Part shown: one piece after another, positions 1 to 11,178 of the stretch
How the letters are laid out: every line of letters begins with the position of its first letter
How positions within the stretch are numbered: the first letter of the stretch is position 1
Notes under the pieces: generated by a model
The model's input: the letters and a program-made list of their open reading frames with translations, nothing else
Databases searched by the model: none
What the model was told of the DNA's origin: nothing
Assembly: GCA_050257855.1 (NCBI GenBank)
Contig: JBLMXQ010000096.1
Span: 1-64,000, forward strand
DNA from: JBLMXQ01 sp050257855
Lineage (GTDB): Bacteria > Acidobacteriota > Vicinamibacteria > Vicinamibacterales > CAVVIG01
Direction of reading: 5' to 3'
Length of the DNA stretch: 64,000 bases
Made by a program: the position numbers and the translations under genes

Positions 1-1
1 G

Positions 2-3013
<3,012 letters not shown>

Positions 3014-3035
3014 ATCGGTCGCTGCGCCGAATCAC

Positions 3036-3068
3036 GAGGGCGGGTCCGACAGGGCCCGCCCTCTTTGT
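3036..3068 (+). terminator. Rho-independent terminator of rpoC
   Basis: A 12-bp stem (3036-3047 with 3052-3063, one G-U pair) around the loop GACA is followed by TTTGT. It begins 22 bp after the rpoC stop and would end the rpoB-rpoC transcript here, which fits the separation from rpsL. Confidence 0.85.
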
Positions 3069-3171
3069 CGTTCGGAAGGTAGTCGCCACGTTCCGGTATC
3101 ATGGATGGGACTCCCGGGTTGTCTCCCGGTACGTCGACGTCGCGTTTCCTCGCGAGCCGAACAGGGTGAAT

Positions 3172-3372
3172 ATGAGCGATCGGCGCACGTCTCTCGGGGC
3201 CTCCATCGTCCTGGTGGTCTTCGGCCTTGGCAGCTTTTTCAGCATGTCCAGCAGGGGCAGCCTCGCGGGTATTCGGTCCGTCGACCTGGTCCAGCTGATC
3301 GGGACCGGCATGTGCTTCGGGGCCGCGATCTACGCCTTCGTCTCCTTCGCGCGCGGCCCGAAGTCGAAGTGA
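3172..3372 (+). CDS. Small two-helix membrane protein, unknown function
   Basis: A 66-residue protein that I do not recognise. It has two hydrophobic stretches, about residues 10-25 and 39-60, with short charged ends (MSDRRTS at the start, ARGPKSK at the end), so a two-span membrane protein is the likely form. The start is the only ATG in frame near the hydrophobic part, and a TATCAT hexamer lies about 65 bp upstream. It stands alone between the rpoC terminator and a SnoaL-like gene. No function can be inferred. Confidence 0.6.
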   Translation: MSDRRTSLGASIVLVVFGLGSFFSMSSRGSLAGIRSVDLVQLIGTGMCFGAAIYAFVSFARGPKSK

Positions 3373-3390
3373 CGCTGGCGCGGTCCGCGG

Positions 3391-3804
3391 ATGGGGACGC
3401 CGATGGACGTGACGAAGTTGCTGGGGTTTGGCAGGGAGTACACCGCCGCGTGGTGCAGTCAGAGCCCCGCGAACGTAGCAGCGTTCTTCAACGAGCATGG
3501 TTCACTGACGATCAACGACGGAGCCCCATCCGTAGGCAGACCTGCTATCGCTGCCGCCGCACGTGGCTTCATGACCGCCTTCCCTGACATGGTAGTGAGC
3601 CTGGACAGCGTCGGCATCGAGGGAAACCGTGTCGTGTACCGATGGACGCTGACCGGGACGAACACAGGCCCGGGAGGCACGGGCAGGGCCGTTCGCATCA
3701 GCGGCTACGAAGAGTGGACCCTTGGGGCGGACGGGCTGATTGCCGAATCCAGGGGCCACTTCGATGAGGCCGAGTACAACCGTCAATTGAAGGTGGGTGA
3801 ATGA
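3391..3804 (+). CDS. SnoaL/NTF2-like fold protein
   Basis: A 137-residue protein with the layout of SnoaL-like polyketide cyclase/NTF2-fold proteins: N-terminal helices containing an AAWCSQSPANVAAFF segment, the AFPDMVVSLDSVGIEGNRVVYRWTLTGTN strand region split by variable loops, and the ending EEWTLGADGLIAESRGHFD. These small alpha+beta cones bind hydrophobic ligands; the substrate cannot be told. An in-frame ATG at 3403 is an equally good start. It probably acts in the cytoplasm, as no signal peptide is seen. Confidence 0.8.
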   Translation: MGTPMDVTKLLGFGREYTAAWCSQSPANVAAFFNEHGSLTINDGAPSVGRPAIAAAARGFMTAFPDMVVSLDSVGIEGNRVVYRWTLTGTNTGPGGTGRAVRISGYEEWTLGADGLIAESRGHFDEAEYNRQLKVGE

Positions 3805-3931
3805 CCGACGTCATCGTGTGGGTGTGGAAGGAGCGACCACAGCCGGAGTGGTGAAGGAGCCGTCAACGGCTACCTCGTATCATCCAAATTCCGGCGACGC
3901 GGTGAGGCGGTTCGATCTTCAGGAGGCGTTC

Positions 3932-4318
3932 ATGAGCGTGCGAGTCGTTCGCCTGGGGACCCCGCGTCTGCCCGGAGAAGGGGCGAGGATCGGCACGGTA
4001 CGCCGTCCTCCCCGCGGGGTGCCGAAGTCGCAGTTTTCGAAGCAGAACTGGTACGACGTGTGGTTCCCGAACCTCGCGCCCAGTCTCGAGAACATGAAGC
4101 TGGCGCAGCGGGCGACGACGCGGGCCGAGTGGGCGTCGTTCGCGCGGAAGTACCGGGCCGAGATGGCCGCGCCCGGTCCGAGACACGACCTCGAACTGCT
4201 GGCCCTGCTGTCGCGCACGACGGACTTCTCCGTCGGATGCTACTGCGAGGACGAAGCGCACTGCCACCGTTCCATCCTGAAGCAGCTGCTCGTCGAGCAC
4301 GGCGCCAGGGTCGAGTAG
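3932..4318 (+). CDS. DUF488 family protein
   Basis: 128 residues. The WYDVWFPNLAPS segment, the FARKYRAEM helix and the C-terminal CYCEDEAHCHRSIL motif are typical of DUF488, a family of small cysteine-containing proteins of unknown role. The reading frame extends further upstream, but the ATG at 3932 has AGGAGG 6 nt before it and the family similarity begins there. A TATCAT hexamer at 3877-3882 could be its -10 element. Function unknown. Confidence 0.85.
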   Translation: MSVRVVRLGTPRLPGEGARIGTVRRPPRGVPKSQFSKQNWYDVWFPNLAPSLENMKLAQRATTRAEWASFARKYRAEMAAPGPRHDLELLALLSRTTDFSVGCYCEDEAHCHRSILKQLLVEHGARVE

Positions 4319-4469
4319 CGCGTCATGATGGGCCGGTGTGCCGCGGCCGGTGACCGGTGGAAGCGTGGCCGACCTCGAGGCGCGAACCGCAGACGTCCGG
4401 CAGAGTCACCATGGCGCATGTCACCATCGCGGCGCCGCGACCATCGTCCCTGCCACTACCGGTGTCGCG

Positions 4470-4859
4470 ATGAAGCCCACGCGCAAACGTAAGACCCCGA
4501 GACGCAAACCCGCGACGGTCGAGGAGTACCTCGCGCGCCTGAGCGCCGACAAGCGCGCCGCGCTCCAGAAGCTGCGGAAGGCGATTCACGCCGCCGCGCC
4601 AGGAGCCGAGGAATGCATCAGCTACCAGCTGCCGGCCGTTCGGCTGCACGGAAAGGTGCTGGTGTGGTTTGGCGCTGCCAGGAATCATTGTTCGTTCTAC
4701 CCCGGCGGCGTCGTGCAGGACTGCCTGGACGACCTCGAGGGCTACGATACGAGCAAGGGCACGGTTCGTTTCACTCCCGACAATCCGCTGCCGGTGGCAC
4801 TCGTGCGCAAGCTGGTGAGGGCCCGCATCGCGAAGCTTCGGGCCGACCACCGCGTATGA
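4470..4859 (+). CDS. DUF1801 domain protein
   Basis: 129 residues. After a basic N-terminal tail (KPTRKRKTPRRKPAT) comes a DUF1801 domain: the VEEYLARLSADKRAALQKLR helix region, AAPGAEECISYQLPA, VLVWFGAARNHCSFYP, and a C-terminal LVRARIAKL helix. Members are small soluble proteins often annotated as iron-chaperone-like (YdhG); the role is not proven. The ATG at 4470 was chosen because the upstream in-frame sequence looks non-coding. The next gene starts 22 bp later. Confidence 0.8.
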   Translation: MKPTRKRKTPRRKPATVEEYLARLSADKRAALQKLRKAIHAAAPGAEECISYQLPAVRLHGKVLVWFGAARNHCSFYPGGVVQDCLDDLEGYDTSKGTVRFTPDNPLPVALVRKLVRARIAKLRADHRV

Positions 4860-4881
4860 CGGGTGAATGGAGGCCGTGAAC

Positions 4882-5406
4882 ATGCGTCCGATCGCGCTCG
4901 TCGTTGCTCTGGTCGCGCTGTCGCCTTCGGTCCTGGCCGGGCAGTCCGCCTCCGCGTCGTCGCTCTTCGAGCACCTGACCGGCGCCTGGGTGCTTCGGGG
5001 GACCATAGACGGCAAGCAGACCACCCACGACGTCGACGCGGATCTCGTGCTGAACCGCGGCTACGTCCGGCTGCACGAGGTATCGCGCGAGAAGGACGCC
5101 AGCGGCGCGCCGGCGTACGAGGCCATCGTGTTCATCAGCGTCGAGAAGCGGACCGGCGAGTTCAACTGCCTGTGGCTCGACAACACGTCGAGCGCCGGGC
5201 TGTCCGCCGCCGGCATCGCCCGCGGTGCTCCGAGCGGCAACTCGATCCCGTTCCTGTTCAAGACGGGCGGCGGCGAGTTCCACACGACCTTCATCTACTC
5301 GCCGGATACGGACAGCTGGCGGTGGGTGATGGACGGCGAGTCCGGCGGCCGGCTCCAGCCGTTTGCGCGGGTGACGCTGACCAGACGGCAGGCCGAGCGG
5401 CCCTGA
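4882..5406 (+). CDS. Exported beta-barrel-like protein (DUF1579-like)
   Basis: About 174 residues with a clear signal peptide (MRPIALVVALVALSPSVLAGQ) and a single domain opening with FEHLTGAWVLRGTIDGKQTTHDVDADL. The alternation of hydrophobic strands and the LTGAW opening resemble DUF1579/lipocalin-like heme-free barrels seen widely in Acidobacteria. An upstream in-frame ATG at 4867 would add five residues, but the purine-rich GGAGG before 4882 and the signal peptide favour the later start. Periplasmic; ligand unknown. Confidence 0.65.
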   Translation: MRPIALVVALVALSPSVLAGQSASASSLFEHLTGAWVLRGTIDGKQTTHDVDADLVLNRGYVRLHEVSREKDASGAPAYEAIVFISVEKRTGEFNCLWLDNTSSAGLSAAGIARGAPSGNSIPFLFKTGGGEFHTTFIYSPDTDSWRWVMDGESGGRLQPFARVTLTRRQAERP

Positions 5407-5527
5407 GAGGCCCCGCAGTTCGTCCCGCGCTGCTCGAACACGACGGACATCGTCCGTTTCCCTTCCACCCGGTCTGCGCAATGCGCGAAAGCGCTCGCGT
5501 CTGAGTTGCGTACGCTACACTTTCCTC

Positions 5528-5803
5528 ATGACAGCCCAGACGAGTGCACGACCGGGCCGCAATGAGCCCTGTCATTGCGGCTCGGGCCGGAAGTACAAAC
5601 ACTGCTGCCTCGAGAAGGATGAGGCCGAGGCCGCGGCCGCGCGAGCCAGAGCCGAAGCCGAAGCCGCGGCTCGACCGCACGAGGCGGCCGCCGCGGCCCC
5701 GAAACGGCCGCCAAAGCACCAGACGCAGCAGCCCTGGAAGGCGGCGACCTCCCGCGGGTTCGTCCCGCGCACGCGGACGCCGCGCAAGGTCGGCGGCAGC
5801 TGA
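5528..5803 (+). CDS. SEC-C motif protein
   Basis: 91 residues. PGRNEPCHCGSGRKYKHCC (about 9-27) is a complete SEC-C zinc-binding motif, the same one found at the C-terminus of SecA. The rest is an Ala/Glu/Arg-rich, low-complexity helix and a basic tail. Such stand-alone SEC-C proteins bind zinc and perhaps ribosomes or SecB-like partners; the role here is unknown. There is no Shine-Dalgarno; a TACACT hexamer at 5516-5521 lies 6 nt before the ATG, so the mRNA may be leaderless. Confidence 0.85.
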   Translation: MTAQTSARPGRNEPCHCGSGRKYKHCCLEKDEAEAAAARARAEAEAAARPHEAAAAAPKRPPKHQTQQPWKAATSRGFVPRTRTPRKVGGS

Positions 5804-5861
5804 GGATTGCGATGCGCCGATGGCGGTCCCTGACCGGCCATCGTCACCGTGAGCCAGATTC

Positions 5862-6800
5862 ATGGCGCTGCCGATGACCCGCCGCGAGTTGCTCCGCGCC
5901 GCTGCAGCTTCGTGTGTCCTGTCGATTCTGCCGCGGCCGGCGTCCGCCCGTCAGTTGCGGACCAGGCTCGTCCTCCTGGGAACGGGCGGAGGCCCGACGC
6001 CGAAGAAGCTGGTTTCGGCGCCGGCGCAGGTCATCATCGTCGACGGCACGCCGTACGTCGTCGACTGCGGGGACGGCGTCGCGCGTCAGCTCGTCCTGGC
6101 GGATGTGCCCCTCGTGAAGCTGAGGCACATCTTCATTACTCACCAGCACTCGGATCACAACGCGGACTACGGCAACCTGATCCTGCTCGCGTGGGCGTCA
6201 GGACTGGCCACGAGGGTCGACACGTGGGGGCCGCCGCCCCTGGCGAGGATGACCGACCTCTTCTTCGAGATGGACGACTACGACATCCGCACTCGAATCA
6301 GCGACGAAGGCCGGCCGCCGCTCCGTCCTCTCGTGCACGCTCACGAGATCACGAAAAGCGGGGTCGTCATGCGCGACGAGAACGTCACGGTCACGTCGGC
6401 GCTGGTCGAACATCCGCTCGTCGCGCCGGCGTTCGCCTACCGCTTCGACGGCCCCGATCGATCCATCGTGATTTCCGGCGACACGGCGCGGTCGGAACAC
6501 GTCGTGGAGCTCGCCCGCGGAGCCGACGTGCTGGTGCACGAGGCGCTCTGGGTGCCTGCGATCGATCGGATCCTCGCGCGTGATCCGAACGCCTCGACGT
6601 TGAAGAAACACCTCTTGGCCAGCCATACCGCCGCCGAGGACTGCGGCCGTGTGGCCGAGGCTGCGGGCGTCAAGACGCTCGTGCTCAGTCACCTCGTGCC
6701 GGGCGGCGACGCGTCCATCACCGATCAGATGTGGCTCGATGCGGCCGGCAAGTACTTCAAGGGTCGAATCATCGTCGGCAAGGACTTGATGGAAATCTGA
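5862..6800 (+). CDS. Metallo-beta-lactamase-fold hydrolase, Tat-exported
   Basis: 312 residues. The N-terminus MTRRELLRAAAASCVLS is a Tat-type signal. The domain opens with LLGTGGGPTPKK, and THQHSDHNAD is the HxHxDH metal-binding motif; later SGDTA and LSHLVPG supply the remaining Asp and His ligands. The pattern is closest to RNase Z-like and alkylsulfatase-like members rather than to true beta-lactamases. Export through Tat with folded metal centre is likely. The substrate cannot be deduced. The next gene starts 11 bp downstream and may be cotranscribed. Confidence 0.85.
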   Translation: MALPMTRRELLRAAAASCVLSILPRPASARQLRTRLVLLGTGGGPTPKKLVSAPAQVIIVDGTPYVVDCGDGVARQLVLADVPLVKLRHIFITHQHSDHNADYGNLILLAWASGLATRVDTWGPPPLARMTDLFFEMDDYDIRTRISDEGRPPLRPLVHAHEITKSGVVMRDENVTVTSALVEHPLVAPAFAYRFDGPDRSIVISGDTARSEHVVELARGADVLVHEALWVPAIDRILARDPNASTLKKHLLASHTAAEDCGRVAEAAGVKTLVLSHLVPGGDASITDQMWLDAAGKYFKGRIIVGKDLMEI

Positions 6801-6811
6801 CAGGAGCCCGG

Positions 6812-7273
6812 ATGCCCTCGGAAACGCTCAGTCCGCGACGCCTCTCCGTAGATCTCGTCGGTACCTGGGAGCTCGTCTCTCGCATCGACCGCACGGCCTC
6901 TGGCGAGACCAGCGCCGAGCCTTCGCTCGGCGCCGATCCGTACGCCATGTTGTACTACGATCGAACCGGCCACTTCGCGGCGCAGTTCATGAAGCGCGAC
7001 CGCACCGCTGCCGGCGAGGAGCCGGCGGTGTCGGCGCCGAACAACAGCCGCGCCCGCGGCGGCTACGACGCGTACTTCGGCACCTACACGGTCGACGACG
7101 TTCGCGGGACCGTCACGCAGCGCCTCGTGGGCGCGCTTTCGAACGAGAACGTGGGGCAGGTCCTCACGCGAGCGATGAAGGTCTCGAACGACACGCTGAC
7201 AATCGAGGTCGGAACCGCCTCGCCGGACGGCGAGCCGGTGACGCGCACTCTCGTGTGGACCAGGGTCGCCTGA
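6812..7273 (+). CDS. Lipocalin-like domain protein
   Basis: 153 residues without a signal peptide. LVGTWELVSRIDR near the start, YAMLYYDRTGHFAAQFMKRDR, and FGTYTVDD are the usual landmarks of the lipocalin-like domain (often described with allene-oxide-cyclase-like barrels). It likely binds a small hydrophobic molecule. AGGAG at 6802-6806 sets the start. It lies 11 bp after the metallo-hydrolase gene and 11 bp before a DUF2007 gene. Confidence 0.75.
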   Translation: MPSETLSPRRLSVDLVGTWELVSRIDRTASGETSAEPSLGADPYAMLYYDRTGHFAAQFMKRDRTAAGEEPAVSAPNNSRARGGYDAYFGTYTVDDVRGTVTQRLVGALSNENVGQVLTRAMKVSNDTLTIEVGTASPDGEPVTRTLVWTRVA

Positions 7274-7284
7274 CGAGCGGTGGG

Positions 7285-7551
7285 ATGACGAAGAGACACG
7301 AATCCAACGAGCCGGTGACCGTGCTCGAGACGGGCGATCAGGCGTTGCTCGCGGTGGCCAAGTCGCTGCTGGAGGACGCAGGGATCGCGTACTTCGCCAA
7401 GGGCGAAGGCATGCAGGATCTGTTCGGCCTCGGCCGGTTCGGCACCGGGTTCAGCCCGGTCGTCGGACCGGTCGAATTGCAGGTGGCTGCCGACGACGCC
7501 GCGGAGGCGCGGGCGCGGCTGATGGATCTGATGCGGCAGCGCGACCGCTGA
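7285..7551 (+). CDS. DUF2007-type putative signal-transducing protein
   Basis: 88 residues. PVTVLETGDQALLAVAKSL followed by LEDAGIAYFAKGE and the closing LQVAADDAAEARARLMDL match DUF2007, a small ferredoxin-like domain of unknown partner. The start ATG at 7285 is preceded by GCGGTGGG. It sits in a run of closely spaced plus-strand genes, but the neighbours do not reveal a shared pathway. Confidence 0.75.
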   Translation: MTKRHESNEPVTVLETGDQALLAVAKSLLEDAGIAYFAKGEGMQDLFGLGRFGTGFSPVVGPVELQVAADDAAEARARLMDLMRQRDR

Positions 7552-7603
7552 TTCCGCTGGCGCCGATGCGCTTCGCAGGCGAGCTGACGTTCGGGCAGAC
7601 GTG

Positions 7604-8260
7604 ATGAACACGAGCCGGACCGGAAGACTGCGATCCTCGGGGAGCACGGGCAACGCGCCCCCGATCTCGATTGTCAACGTCGGCTACCGGTCCACCAACT
7701 ACTGGGTCGTGAGCACCGGACGCTCCCGCCTGCTCGTGGATCTCGGCTGGCCGGGCACGATGGGCGCCATGCGCGCGAACCTCGACCGGATGGGCGTGCC
7801 GCTCGGCGAGATTCGGTACGGCCTGGCGACGCACTACCACCCGGACCACGCGGGACTCGCCGAGGATCTCAAGCACGCCGGCGTGCCCCTTCTCGTCCTC
7901 GACGTGCAGACGGCCGCGATCCCGGCGCTCGAGGCGATCACGAAGCCGCGCGACGGGTACACCTCCATCACTGCGCAGGGCAACCTGACGATCACGTGCG
8001 CAGAGAGCCGCGCCGTGCTCGAGCGAATCGGCGTTTCAGGCGAGATCGTGCACACGCCCGGACATTCCGACGACAGCATCTCGCTGCTGCTCGACGATGG
8101 ATCCGTGTTCACGGGAGATCTGACGCCGCCCGCCCTCGCGGGGGACACCGACGGGCGCGTGGCGCGCGAGAGCTGGAACGAATTGCGGCGCCGCGGCGCC
8201 ACCCGCGTCTATCCGGGGCACGGCGCGAGCGGCCCGCTGCGCCTGCCGTGGGAGGAATGA
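7604..8260 (+). CDS. Metallo-beta-lactamase-fold hydrolase
   Basis: 218 residues. TNYWVVSTGRSRLLVDLG opens the fold, THYHPDHAG is the HxHxDH metal site, HTPGHSDDSIS gives the next His, SVFTGDL the bridging Asp and YPGHG the last His. This is the glyoxalase II-like branch of the superfamily with a complete metal site; the substrate is unknown. A GTG directly before the ATG (7601) is an alternative start. Its stop overlaps the next start (ATGA), so the two are translationally coupled. Confidence 0.85.
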   Translation: MNTSRTGRLRSSGSTGNAPPISIVNVGYRSTNYWVVSTGRSRLLVDLGWPGTMGAMRANLDRMGVPLGEIRYGLATHYHPDHAGLAEDLKHAGVPLLVLDVQTAAIPALEAITKPRDGYTSITAQGNLTITCAESRAVLERIGVSGEIVHTPGHSDDSISLLLDDGSVFTGDLTPPALAGDTDGRVARESWNELRRRGATRVYPGHGASGPLRLPWEE

Positions 8261-8628
8261 GGTTCCTCGCCGATCTCGTCGTGCTGCTGCACGCCGGGTT
8301 CGCGCTGTTCGCTGTTTTCGGAGGGCTCCTGGCCTGGCGCTGGCGGTGGATCCCCTGGGTGCACCTGCCGGCCGCGGCATGGGGCGCGTACGTCGAGTTC
8401 GCCAGCCGCGTCTGTCCGCTGACCCCGCTCGAGAACCGGCTCCGGGCCGCCGGCGGCGCGGCGGCGTATCGCGGAGACTTCATCGCGCACTACCTCGTGC
8501 CCGTCCTCTACCCGGACAACCTGACGCACGACGTTCAGCTCGGTCTCGGCACGGTCGTGATCGCCTTCAACATCCTTGTCTATGCCACCCTGTGGCGACG
8601 TTCCAGGAAGTACGATCGAGAGGGATGA
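8257..8628 (+). CDS. DUF2784 membrane protein
   Basis: 123 residues with three to four hydrophobic spans. LVVLLHAGFALFAVFGG, the WRWIPWVHLPAAAWG segment, SRVCPLTPLENRLR and FIAHYLVPVLYP are hallmarks of DUF2784, an inner-membrane family of unknown function. The ATG overlaps the stop of the metallo-hydrolase by 4 bp and is preceded by GGAGGA. No conclusion on role. Confidence 0.85.
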   Translation: MRFLADLVVLLHAGFALFAVFGGLLAWRWRWIPWVHLPAAAWGAYVEFASRVCPLTPLENRLRAAGGAAAYRGDFIAHYLVPVLYPDNLTHDVQLGLGTVVIAFNILVYATLWRRSRKYDREG

Positions 8629-8719
8629 CACCCACAGCCGGCGTTTGCCGGTGGTGGGGGGGCGATCTCCTGGCAGGTGGAGCGGCTGCGGTGGCACTAT
8701 TGAGAACTGAGGAGGGATC

Positions 8720-9316
8720 ATGGCGAAGAAGATCCTGATGCTCGTCGGGGACTACGTCGAGGACTACGAGGCGATGGTGCCCTTCCAGGCGCTGCAGGCC
8801 GTCGGCCATACGGTTCACGCGGTGTGCCCCGGCAAGGGCACGGGCGACGTGGTGCGGACGGCGGTCCACGATTTCGAAGGTGATCAGACCTACTCCGAGA
8901 AGCGCGGACACAACTTTGCGCTGAACGCAGCCTTCGACGACGTGAAGGAGCGCGATTACGACGCGCTGGTGATTCCGGGCGGGCGCGCGCCCGAGTACCT
9001 GCGTCTCAATCCGCGCGTGCTCGAGGTCGTCCGGCATTTCGCGGACACCCGCAAGCCGATTGCCGCGATCTGTCACGGGGCTCAGCTGCTGGCGGCGGCC
9101 AAGGCGATCGGCGGCCGCAGGATCAGTGCGTATCCGGCCTGCTCGCCCGAAGTCGAAGGCGCCGGCGCCACCTACGCCGCGATTGCGGTCGATCAGGCGG
9201 TCACCGACGGCAACATCGTCACGGCGCCGGCATGGCCCGCGCATCCGACGTGGATCGCGCAGTTCCTGACGGTGCTCGGCACGCGCATCGAGCACGGAGA
9301 TCTCGCTCGCGCGTAG
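8720..9316 (+). CDS. DJ-1/PfpI family protein
   Basis: 198 residues. KKILMLVGDYVEDYE opens the fold with the acidic residues that sit next to the active site, and AAICHGAQLL carries the nucleophile-elbow C118-H119. Family members include deglycase/chaperone-like enzymes and PfpI-type peptidases; the bound glutamates and the CHG elbow make an active protein likely. AGGAGG lies 4 nt before the ATG and a CACTAT hexamer is upstream. DUF504 follows after 7 bp and is probably cotranscribed. Confidence 0.9.
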   Translation: MAKKILMLVGDYVEDYEAMVPFQALQAVGHTVHAVCPGKGTGDVVRTAVHDFEGDQTYSEKRGHNFALNAAFDDVKERDYDALVIPGGRAPEYLRLNPRVLEVVRHFADTRKPIAAICHGAQLLAAAKAIGGRRISAYPACSPEVEGAGATYAAIAVDQAVTDGNIVTAPAWPAHPTWIAQFLTVLGTRIEHGDLARA

Positions 9317-9323
9317 GAAGAAG

Positions 9324-9584
9324 TTGCAGCCGCTCGAGGAACTGCTGCACCGGATCGTGTGGGACGCCGAGTTCGGCAGGGGTTCGTTCGCGCTCGGCTA
9401 TTACGATCGCGTGCTGCACCGGGAAATCGTGGTGCCGATGTCCGCGCTCACGCTCAGCACAGGGCAGCCTCGTACCTTCACCTTCGAGGACGAGCAGGGC
9501 GTCGCGCGGACCGTTCCGCTGCATCGCGTGCGCACGGTGTACAAAGGCGGCTCGCCCATCTGGCGCCGGCCGCAACGGACCTGA
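9324..9584 (+). CDS. DUF504 / MJ1316-type RNA-end domain protein
   Basis: 86 residues. PLEELLHRIVWDAEFG, FALGYYDRVLHREIVVP, and VPLHRVRTVYKGGSPIWRR match the MJ1316 domain (DUF504), predicted to recognise cyclic ends of RNA. It is better known from archaea and is sporadic in bacteria. The TTG at 9324 is used because AGGAAG lies just before it and the family N-terminus starts there; the gene follows the DJ-1 gene by 7 bp. Confidence 0.75.
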   Translation: MQPLEELLHRIVWDAEFGRGSFALGYYDRVLHREIVVPMSALTLSTGQPRTFTFEDEQGVARTVPLHRVRTVYKGGSPIWRRPQRT

Positions 9585-9598
9585 CCGACGCCGCGCGT

Positions 9599-9616
9599 TT
9601 GTGGTAAAAACCACAA
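9599..9616 (+). terminator. Hairpin after the DUF504 gene
   Basis: A 7-bp perfect stem, TTGTGGT (9599-9605) with ACCACAA (9610-9616), closes an AAAA loop 14 bp after the DUF504 stop. No long T run follows, so it is a weak terminator at best, directly in front of the palindromic repeat pair. Confidence 0.4.
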
Positions 9617-9617
9617 C

Positions 9618-9685
9618 GGTAGGGGACGGCCTTCAGGCCGTCCCGGCCAATTGAGGGTAGGGGACGGCCTTCAGGCCGTCCCGGC
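9618..9685. repeat. Two tandem copies of a 22-bp palindromic REP-like element
   Basis: Each copy has the arms GGGACGGCC and GGCCGTCCC around TTCA (9623-9644 and 9661-9682), preceded by GGTAG and followed by GGC. The copies repeat with a period of 38 bp. Related copies lie at 27982, 28016 and 59426 in this window. No transposase is nearby. Confidence 0.9.
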
Positions 9686-9700
9686 TGGGAGGTTGCGCCA

Positions 9701-10027
9701 GTGGCAACGTTCACCTACGACGAGCTGAAGCACAAGACCATCGCCGAACTGCGGGACATCGCCAAAGGCGTGGACCACGAGGCGGTCAAGGGCTACACGC
9801 AGCTGAACAAGGAGCATCTGCTCCCTGCGCTCTGCCAGGCGCTCGGCATCGACGCCAGCGGGCATCACGCCGCGCGGGGCATCGACAAGGCGGTCGTGAA
9901 GGCGAAGATGCGCGCGCTGCACAAGGAGCGCGACGCGGCGCTCGCGTCCGGCGACGGGGTGCGCCTCAAGGCGCTGCGCCGGCACATCCACAAGCTCAAT
10001 CATCAGATCCGGGTGCACGCCCGGTGA
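9701..10027 (+). CDS. Small Rho-N/SAP-like helical protein
   Basis: 108 residues starting at a GTG. The N-terminal half (TFTYDELKHKTIAELRDIAKG, split across about residues 3-23, then HLLPALCQALGI) resembles the Rho termination factor N-terminal/SAP helix-extension-helix fold. The C-terminal half is a Lys/Arg-rich helical pair (KMRALHKERDAAL, LKALRRHIHKLNHQI) that could be a short coiled coil. A nucleic-acid-binding role is plausible. Its stop overlaps the start of the methyltransferase gene (GTGA). Confidence 0.6.
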   Translation: MATFTYDELKHKTIAELRDIAKGVDHEAVKGYTQLNKEHLLPALCQALGIDASGHHAARGIDKAVVKAKMRALHKERDAALASGDGVRLKALRRHIHKLNHQIRVHAR

Positions 10028-10860
10028 TATCTTCCGGCGACCGGCCGCTCAGCCCGGACCAGGTGTCCGCCAACTGGACCGCGATCGCCTCCGAGTACGA
10101 GCGGTCCTTTGAGACACTGAGCTCCCAATTCGCTGCCGATGCGCTCGCGCTCCTGCAGCTTCGGCCGGGAGAGCGTGTCGTCGACGTCGCGGCCGGCACC
10201 GGTGCGTTCAGCCTGCTTGCCGCGCGTGCCGGCGCCCGTGTGCTCGCCGCGGACTTCGCGCCGGGCATGGCCGCCGCGCTTCGTGCCCGGGCCGCCGCGG
10301 CCGGCGAATCGCGCGTCGCGGTGGCCGTGATGGACGGCCAGGCGCTGGCCGTGGCCGACCGATCGTTCGACGCGAGCGTGTCCGTCCTGGGTCTGATCTT
10401 CTTTCCCGACATCGCGCGGGGGATCCGAGAGCTCCGGCGCGTGCTCCGTCCCGGCGGCCGTGCCGCCATCGTCTGCTGGGCCGATGCCGCCACGCTCGAG
10501 CCGATGATGCTCGTGAGGCGCGCCATCGAACGCGTCATCCCCGGGTTCGAGCCGCCGGCGGGCGTGCCCGTGTGGGCGCGGCTCGCCGGACCCGACGCCG
10601 TATGCGCCGCGATGGAGAAGGCGGGGTTCGCGCGCGTGGCCGTCACGACCTCGACGCGATCGATGACCATCGAATCGCCAGAATCGTTCTGGACGGACTT
10701 CACCAGGATTGTGCCGCCGCTGGCGCACCTGTTCGCCGGGCTCGGACCGGACCGGACGGCCGCCGTCGGACGCGCGTACATGGATTTGCTCGAGGCCGCA
10801 GGGGGCGGCGACACGCCGAGGATGAGCGCCGAAGCCTGCACCGGCATCGGCTGGGCGTGA
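10024..10860 (+). CDS. SAM-dependent methyltransferase (class I, UbiE-like)
   Basis: 278 residues. RVVDVAAGTGAFSLLA is the glycine-rich SAM loop, VLAADFAPGM gives the acidic residue after strand 2, SVLGLIFFPDIARGIRELRR and LRPGGRAAIVCW are the later Rossmann landmarks. This is a UbiE/COQ5-like small-molecule methyltransferase; the substrate is not visible. Translation begins at GTG overlapping the preceding stop by 4 bp. Confidence 0.85.
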   Translation: MISSGDRPLSPDQVSANWTAIASEYERSFETLSSQFAADALALLQLRPGERVVDVAAGTGAFSLLAARAGARVLAADFAPGMAAALRARAAAAGESRVAVAVMDGQALAVADRSFDASVSVLGLIFFPDIARGIRELRRVLRPGGRAAIVCWADAATLEPMMLVRRAIERVIPGFEPPAGVPVWARLAGPDAVCAAMEKAGFARVAVTTSTRSMTIESPESFWTDFTRIVPPLAHLFAGLGPDRTAAVGRAYMDLLEAAGGGDTPRMSAEACTGIGWA

Positions 10861-10899
10861 CGCGCCATCCGGACCGGACGATGCCGCGGGAAGGACGGT

Positions 10900-11178
10900 A
10901 TGTGCCGTAACATCAAGACGCTCTTCAACTTCGATCCGCCGGCCACCGACGAGGAGATCCGCGCGTCGGCGATCCAGTTCGTCAGGAAGCTGAGCGGAGT
11001 CAACCGTCCGTCGCGCGCGAACCAGGCGGCGTTCGATCGCGCGGTGGACGAAGTGAGCCACGCGGCCTCGCGTCTCCTCGAGTCGCTGACGACGACCGCG
11101 CCACCCAAAGACCGCGAAGCGGAAGCGGCGAAAGCGAGGGCCCGCACGGTCGAGCGATTCCATGGAGCATCACGGTGA
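10900..11178 (+). CDS. DUF2277 protein
   Basis: 92 residues. MCRNIKTLFNFDPPATDEEI followed by RASAIQFVRKLSG and the AAFDRAVDEVSHAASRLLESL helix is the full DUF2277 signature. Function is unknown; family members are short and cytoplasmic. The C-terminus is basic. The stop overlaps the dodecin start codon (GTGA), so both are translated together. Confidence 0.9.
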   Translation: MCRNIKTLFNFDPPATDEEIRASAIQFVRKLSGVNRPSRANQAAFDRAVDEVSHAASRLLESLTTTAPPKDREAEAAKARARTVERFHGASR